Origin: Methylotenera_A sp031399315 | GTDB lineage: Bacteria; Pseudomonadota; Gammaproteobacteria; Burkholderiales; Methylophilaceae | NCBI GenBank assembly: GCA_031399315.1 | Contig: JANNOS010000064.1 | Span: forward strand, 1 to 9,682 | Reading direction: 5' to 3' | DNA length: 9,682 nt | Shown: one piece after another, positions 6,524 through 9,682 of the stretch | Numbering within the stretch: the stretch's first letter is position 1 | Layout of the letters: every line of letters starts with the position of its first letter | Program-made: the position numbers and the translations under genes | Notes under the pieces: generated by a model | The model's input: only the letters and a program-made list of their open reading frames with translations | What the model was told of the DNA's origin: nothing | The model's database searches: none

Positions 6524-7471
6524 ATGTCTCAGTATCTCACCGCCGCTTTATACAAGTTCGTAGGATTACCCAATTACGCTGCCCTGCAGCCAAATATCCA
6601 TGCGGCCTGCGTGGCATATCACATTAAAGGTACAATACTATTAGCCAATGAAGGCATTAATGGTACCATCGCTGGCTTACCTGAAAACATCCACAAAGTG
6701 CTGAATTATCTGCGCACCGATGTTGCGTTTGAAGGTAAATTTGCCGATTTAGAACACAAAGAATCTTACGCTGACGAACACCCGTTTTACCGCATGAAGG
6801 TGAAACTCAAAAAAGAAATCGTGACCATGGGCGTGCCGAGCATTAACCCTAACAACACCGTTGGCACCTATGTAAAACCTGAGGATTGGAACGCGCTTAT
6901 TAGCGACCCTGACGTGATTTTGCTGGATACGCGTAACGATTACGAAGTGCATATTGGTACGTTTAAAGGTGCAGTTGACCCAAAAACCACGACGTTTAGA
7001 GAATTTCCAGAATACGTCGCGCAAAATTTAGATAAAGCAAAACACAAAAAAGTGGCTATGTTTTGTACAGGTGGCATCCGCTGTGAAAAAGCGTCAAGCT
7101 ATATGCTAGAACAGGGGTTTGACGAGGTGTATCACTTGCAAGGTGGTATTTTAAAATACTTAGAAACGGTTAAAGAAGAACAAAGCCTATGGCAAGGTGA
7201 ATGCTTTGTATTCGACCAACGTGTAGCCGTAAAGCACGGCTTAGAAGTGGGCGATTACGACCAGTGCTTTGCATGCCGTATGCCACTTTCACCCGCAGAA
7301 TTAGCGAGTGCGAAATATACACCCGGTATCTCATGTCCGCACTGTTACAATAAAACATCTGAAGAGAAAAAAGCCGCGCTCACTGAACGGCAAAAACAAG
7401 TCATTTTGGCTAAAAAGCGTGGCCAAGCGCACATTGGCGAAACGCATATTATGGGAAAACAGAATCAATAA
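6524..7471 (+). CDS. trhO: tRNA uridine(34) hydroxylase TrhO (YceA/UPF0176, rhodanese domain)
   Basis: This 315-residue protein of the UPF0176/YceA family catalyses prephenate-independent hydroxylation of tRNA uridine 34 to 5-hydroxyuridine. It has the N-terminal acylphosphatase-like region (KGTILLANEGINGTIAG, about residues 35-51) and then a rhodanese domain. LLDTRNDYEV leads into the active-site loop CTGGIRCEKAS, with C181 as the catalytic residue and C187 nearby. The C-terminal tail carries two CxxC pairs (CFAC, and CPHC followed by YNK) that may bind metal, and ends with the ERQKQVILAKKRG helix. It is slightly shorter than the E. coli protein. It sits 59 bases after fhcC and 30 bases before an unrecognised gene. 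A second, decayed copy of its 3' end occurs at 8475-8601. Confidence 0.95.
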   Translation: MSQYLTAALYKFVGLPNYAALQPNIHAACVAYHIKGTILLANEGINGTIAGLPENIHKVLNYLRTDVAFEGKFADLEHKESYADEHPFYRMKVKLKKEIVTMGVPSINPNNTVGTYVKPEDWNALISDPDVILLDTRNDYEVHIGTFKGAVDPKTTTFREFPEYVAQNLDKAKHKKVAMFCTGGIRCEKASSYMLEQGFDEVYHLQGGILKYLETVKEEQSLWQGECFVFDQRVAVKHGLEVGDYDQCFACRMPLSPAELASAKYTPGISCPHCYNKTSEEKKAALTERQKQVILAKKRGQAHIGETHIMGKQNQ

Positions 7472-7501
7472 ACTTTCTCGCTTAAAGGCAAATAGCAATC
7501 A

Positions 7502-8128
7502 ATGAAAATAACGCGTGAACAAGTCGCAATAAATGCCTATTTAAAGTTCTTGCAAAGCAAGGGCACGCCAACAGGCAAGCTATATAAACGCTCACTCTTC
7601 TTAGATAAACTCGCCCCAAATCTCGCCAAAAAAGCACTCATTCGCACAGACTTTAGTGCCGCATTAAATATCACCATGGAAACGCTTACCGCCGAAGATA
7701 GAATTGAAAGCCTAAGCATCGCCCGCGAATTTTATCCTTTTTGGATGCAAGACATGAAAGCCATCGCCGCATTTAATGCTAGCTATGGTTTTGATGTTGC
7801 GACGATTCAATGGAAGCCGCTCCCAAGCTCATTAAATGCGCTAACAAAAAGCATAGACAACACGCAGTTTGACGAAGCTGAAACAAAATCACTGCATACT
7901 TACATGCTTGCTATGTTGGATAACGGTGCTGAAAAATCCATCGTTGATACGCGGTCAAAACTCGCTAAGGTGATTTTAATTAGGCTAAGAGATGCACCTG
8001 CAAAAAACAATAAAACCTACCGCATGGCGGTTGATATGATATTGCCTCTGTTTACCATTAATGAAATTAGGCAGCTTTTTTTAACGGTTGTACGTGAGTT
8101 TTATTACCATTGGAATGATGGTAATTGA
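7502..8128 (+). CDS. Unrecognised 208-residue helical protein
   Basis: I cannot assign a family. The translation is predicted to be largely helical and soluble, with a basic N-terminus (about residues 3-50, pattern YLKFLQSKG followed by YKRSLFLDKL) and no signal peptide or membrane segment. The C-terminus ends in VREFYYHWNDGN. The N-terminal pattern is faintly reminiscent of core-binding domains of tyrosine recombinases, but no catalytic domain is present, so this is not a functional claim. A purine-rich AAAGG at 7484-7488 lies 13 bases before the ATG, rather far for a ribosome binding site. The 30-base gap after trhO suggests co-transcription. Base composition and codon use look like the neighbouring genes. 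Confidence 0.75.
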   Translation: MKITREQVAINAYLKFLQSKGTPTGKLYKRSLFLDKLAPNLAKKALIRTDFSAALNITMETLTAEDRIESLSIAREFYPFWMQDMKAIAAFNASYGFDVATIQWKPLPSSLNALTKSIDNTQFDEAETKSLHTYMLAMLDNGAEKSIVDTRSKLAKVILIRLRDAPAKNNKTYRMAVDMILPLFTINEIRQLFLTVVREFYYHWNDGN

Positions 8129-8151
8129 GCTATTAAAATCAATGCAACGTT

Positions 8152-8174
8152 AACTAAGCTAGGGCTGCTTAGTT
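8152..8174 (+). repeat. Hairpin downstream of the 7502-8128 gene
   Basis: AACTAAGC (8152-8159) and GCTTAGTT (8167-8174) form a perfect 8-bp stem with a seven-base loop, 24 bases after the stop codon. Only TTT follows before a C, so as a terminator it would be weak. A third related arm, CTTAGTTAA at 8203-8211, can compete for the left arm. Confidence 0.5.
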
Positions 8175-8252
8175 TCGCACGCACTCATGACACCAGACTG
8201 AACTTAGTTAAACCTAATAGTCTTTCAGTATTAAATGTTTAACAAAACTTAA

Positions 8253-8281
8253 GTAACACTATCATATTCCAACTTTATAGT
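8253..8281 (+). promoter_or_regulatory. Candidate promoter of a short transcript ending at the 8325-8365 terminator
   Basis: GTAACA (8253-8258, four of six) and TATAGT (8276-8281, five of six) are spaced by 17 bases. A start near 8288 would give an RNA of about 75 bases ending in the strong terminator downstream. The motif match is moderate and AT-rich DNA gives many such hits. Confidence 0.25.
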
Positions 8282-8324
8282 ACAAAGCTCATGCCATACA
8301 TACATGACATGTTTCCCCCGCTCA

Positions 8325-8365
8325 ACCGAAACTATTTAATAAAATAAGTAGTTTCGGTCTTTTTT
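8325..8365 (+). terminator. Strong rho-independent terminator, plus strand
   Basis: ACCGAAACTA (8325-8334) pairs perfectly with TAGTTTCGGT (8349-8358). The stem can be extended inward by four more pairs (TTTA with TAAG, one of them G-U) to a six-base loop. It is followed by C and six T (8360-8365). On the minus strand no T-run follows, so the direction is plus. It lies nearly 200 bases after the last plus-strand gene, which suggests it may end a separate small transcript or a now lost gene. Confidence 0.85.
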
Positions 8366-8463
8366 ATCAGCTGCAAGGCTATGCTAGTTTAAACGCTACT
8401 ACTACAGCATTTAATATAAGTTCATTTAAGTAATTTGTCTATTGTCGCAACAGCATTTTTACC

Positions 8464-8718
8464 CTAAAAAGTCACCCATATATTAAAGAAATTTAATGAT
8501 GAAATGAAAAAAAGAAAAGTCTTTCGGAGCGCTAAAAACAAGTGATTTTGGCTAAACAACGTGGCGAGCAGCACATAGGTGAGAATAAAGTAAAAACTTA
8601 ACTTTTGCCCCTTATCTACTTTTTTGAGTTTGAAGCTGAAGCGCGCCTCGCAATCTAGCGAAGCTTCGTCCTCCGCTGAAGCTTTTGGAACAGTACTATT
8701 TTTTCTGATTCGTTGCAT
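8464..8718 (-). CDS. Doubtful small ORF, 84 codons, minus strand
   Basis: The start ATG at 8718 has a reasonable ribosome binding site, AAGGTG, seven bases upstream on the minus strand. The first 42 residues (MQRIRKNSTVPKASAEDEAS and on) have a plausible charged composition. The rest is antisense to the trhO remnant and translates into a hydrophobic, Phe/Leu-rich stretch that probably has no coding history. Either a small gene was cut by the trhO remnant or the ORF is spurious. It is not recognised as any family. It follows the 8831-9403 gene by 112 bases on the same strand. Confidence 0.25.
   Translation of the reverse strand: MQRIRKNSTVPKASAEDEASLDCEARFSFKLKKVDKGQKLSFYFILTYVLLATLFSQNHLFLALRKTFLFFISSLNFFNIWVTF
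8475..8601 (+). pseudogene. Decayed 3' remnant of a second trhO
   Basis: The plus strand reads KQVILAKQRGEQHIGE from AAA near 8536 to a TAA ending at 8601. This is nearly the same as the KQVILAKKRGQAHIGE end of the intact trhO (7394-7441). Over the 48 bases coding these 16 residues I count 38 identities. Just before it, SLSER* matches ALTERQ of trhO, with the Gln codon CAA changed to TAA. Further upstream FNDEMKK, in a different frame, matches the region after the last CxxC, so at least one frameshift is also present. No rhodanese part is found. The divergence suggests an old duplicate or transferred copy rather than a recent duplication. Confidence 0.7.
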
Positions 8719-8830
8719 TAAAATTCACCTTATTAAATGCCGCGTCCTACGGCGTTATGGTGAATATATGCTTGATTTAATTGATTAAACATGCCACCTG
8801 CTAGGCTAAGGTACATATTACTTGCTTGTA

Positions 8831-9403
8831 TTACGCTTTGCTTGCAAGAAGTACATTTTCACGTTTAGCCTCAGCTACATATTGACTTAACTTACGATGT
8901 GAAACTGGTACTATTTTTTCTAATAAGCTTGCGGCTTTATCATTCGAAATTTTTGAGTCTATGTTTTCACGCCAATAGTCAATGGCCTGTTTTCTTAACT
9001 CATATGTTTCTAAATGGCCTTTCATTGCAGCAAGTGAGCGCTGTACTCTTTTCTCGTGCGTTACAAACAAGGCCATTAGTTTCATTAATGCATAAGAATC
9101 TATTGGGTAATCTAGCAAGAATTTATTCAGGTTCTCTAAAGTTGAAAAGACATCATCATCTTGATTAATAATGAACTCAAAAGTTTTCTTAGCTTTCAGT
9201 TCACCTCGCAATAGAGGATCAAATTTTTTTCTTAAGTTGGAATATGCTTTATCGGCTTCAATAATTGTAAGTATTTTAATAGCTTCAAAGCCGCCATCGC
9301 GTTCGCCATATAGTTTGCAGCCAATTTCGTATAGCAACCGCCTTTCATTTTCTGACAACCTTGGGTCGCCTATTACAAACCCCAAATAATCAAAATCGCT
9401 CAT
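8831..9403 (-). CDS. Unrecognised 190-residue helical protein next to a YoeB-type toxin
   Basis: I do not recognise the family. The protein is predicted to be helical throughout, with many charged residues, no membrane segment and no signal peptide. Visible segments are GFVIGDPRLSENERRLLYEIG near the N-terminus and SNDKAASLLEKIVPVSHRKL with a charged helix near the C-terminus. I chose the ATG at 9401-9403 because AAGGA lies five bases upstream of it. The upstream in-frame ATG at 9421 would add six residues (MVRRNV) without a ribosome binding site. The gene is 60 bases downstream of the toxin end on the same strand, so the two may share a transcript. The pattern looks like accessory or island DNA rather than core metabolism. 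Confidence 0.7.
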   Translation of the reverse strand: MSDFDYLGFVIGDPRLSENERRLLYEIGCKLYGERDGGFEAIKILTIIEADKAYSNLRKKFDPLLRGELKAKKTFEFIINQDDDVFSTLENLNKFLLDYPIDSYALMKLMALFVTHEKRVQRSLAAMKGHLETYELRKQAIDYWRENIDSKISNDKAASLLEKIVPVSHRKLSQYVAEAKRENVLLASKA

Positions 9404-9463
9404 AACGTTCCTTCGCACCATTCTTAGTCAAGAAACCACGCCAGCTTGAGACGTTCGTCCACA

Positions 9464-9682
9464 TTAATTCTGATAATGGTATCGGCAAGCAATAATGTTC
9501 AGCTCGTTATCTGTCATTTGATACACCAGCCTATTCACATCATCTATGCGCCTGGACCAATAACCCGTTAAATCGCCACGTAAAGCTTCAGGCTTGTGGA
9601 GCTCGGCGGCCTGCTCCAGATCACCAGCGACCGTCGACGCCGACAGGCGGACGTCGGCCACACAGTCCACGGGGACGTGGTC
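9464..9682 (-). CDS. YoeB-family mRNA interferase toxin, C-terminal part joined to foreign sequence
   Basis: The last 43 residues, beginning at KPEALRGDLTGYWSRRI (9595 downward), are a clear match to the C-terminal half of the RelE/ParE-superfamily toxin YoeB, which cleaves mRNA at the ribosome. The catalytic set is retained: the Glu of KPEAL, the Arg of NRLVY, and the His-Tyr of CRYHY. Upstream of KPEAL the frame stays open to the window edge, but the residues (ADVRLSASTVAGDLEQAAEL) no longer resemble YoeB, and GC jumps at the same place. The expected N-terminal half and the YefM-type antitoxin gene that would precede it are not present in the window. The toxin is probably truncated, or the contig is chimeric. 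Confidence 0.75.
   Translation of the reverse strand, partial: DHVPVDCVADVRLSASTVAGDLEQAAELHKPEALRGDLTGYWSRRIDDVNRLVYQMTDNELNIIACRYHYQN
9596..9682. other. GC-rich terminal segment unlike the rest of the window
   Basis: By hand count 59 of the last 82 bases (9601-9682) are G or C, about 72%, against roughly 45% in the preceding stretch. The change coincides with the loss of YoeB similarity at 9595/9596. Reading frames on both strands remain open, as is usual for high-GC DNA. No family could be assigned to so short a piece. Confidence 0.7.

Noticed and set aside
8129..8330. Search for a tRNA or a known riboswitch in the non-coding stretch
   Set aside because: No acceptor stem with a CCA end, no T-loop consensus and no recognisable aptamer core was found. 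Only the hairpins listed are supported.
8737..8762. attC-like element around GCCGCGTCCTACGGCGTTAT, considered as an integron cassette site
   Set aside because: Only a four-pair stem is perfect, the paired core sites of an attC are missing, and no integrase or cassette array is present.
8899..9389. Two plus-strand open frames opposite the 8831-9403 gene
   Set aside because: The minus-strand gene has a ribosome binding site, balanced charged composition and one continuous frame. The plus-strand frames are Leu/Ser-rich shadows.

Overview
The window looks like a chromosomal segment of a methylotrophic betaproteobacterium, most likely Methylophilaceae and close to Methylotenera. The grounds are a moderate-to-low GC, AT-rich intergenic DNA, and a complete fhc gene set for the tetrahydromethanopterin/methylofuran branch of formaldehyde oxidation. 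The taxon is inferred from gene content only.

Layout. 1-240: the end of an unrecognised gene, whose last codons are supplied by a 20-bp tandem repeat (214-256). 292-1023: a Y1/HUH transposase of the IS200-like, REP-associated (RAYT/TnpA_REP) type. 1024-1230: an AT-rich regulatory region with two dyads and a promoter that would start transcription at or next to the fhcB ATG. 1231-6464: a tightly packed operon, fhcB-fhcA-[FMN split-barrel protein]-fhcD-fhcC. Three of its four junctions are ATGA overlaps. Together FhcA, B, C and D form the formyltransferase/hydrolase complex: FhcD moves the formyl group from formyl-H4MPT to methylofuran, FhcA hydrolyses formyl-methylofuran to formate, and FhcB and FhcC are the remaining scaffold subunits. 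The flavin-type gene in the middle is not one of the four canonical subunits and is the best candidate here for an undescribed component.

6524-7471 is trhO (rhodanese-type tRNA U34 hydroxylase), followed 30 bp later by an unrecognised 208-residue gene. 8129-8830 is mostly non-coding. It holds hairpins, a strong rho-independent terminator (8325-8365) with a possible short transcript in front of it, a decayed copy of the 3' end of a second trhO (about 8475-8601), and a doubtful minus-strand small ORF.

The right end is on the minus strand: the C-terminal 43 residues of a YoeB-type toxin (9464-9595), then a 190-residue unrecognised gene (8831-9403). The last 87 or so bases are abruptly GC-rich (about 72% by hand count from 9601) and replace the expected toxin N-terminus, so the contig end is probably chimeric or truncated by foreign DNA. 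No tRNA, rRNA or CRISPR array was seen.
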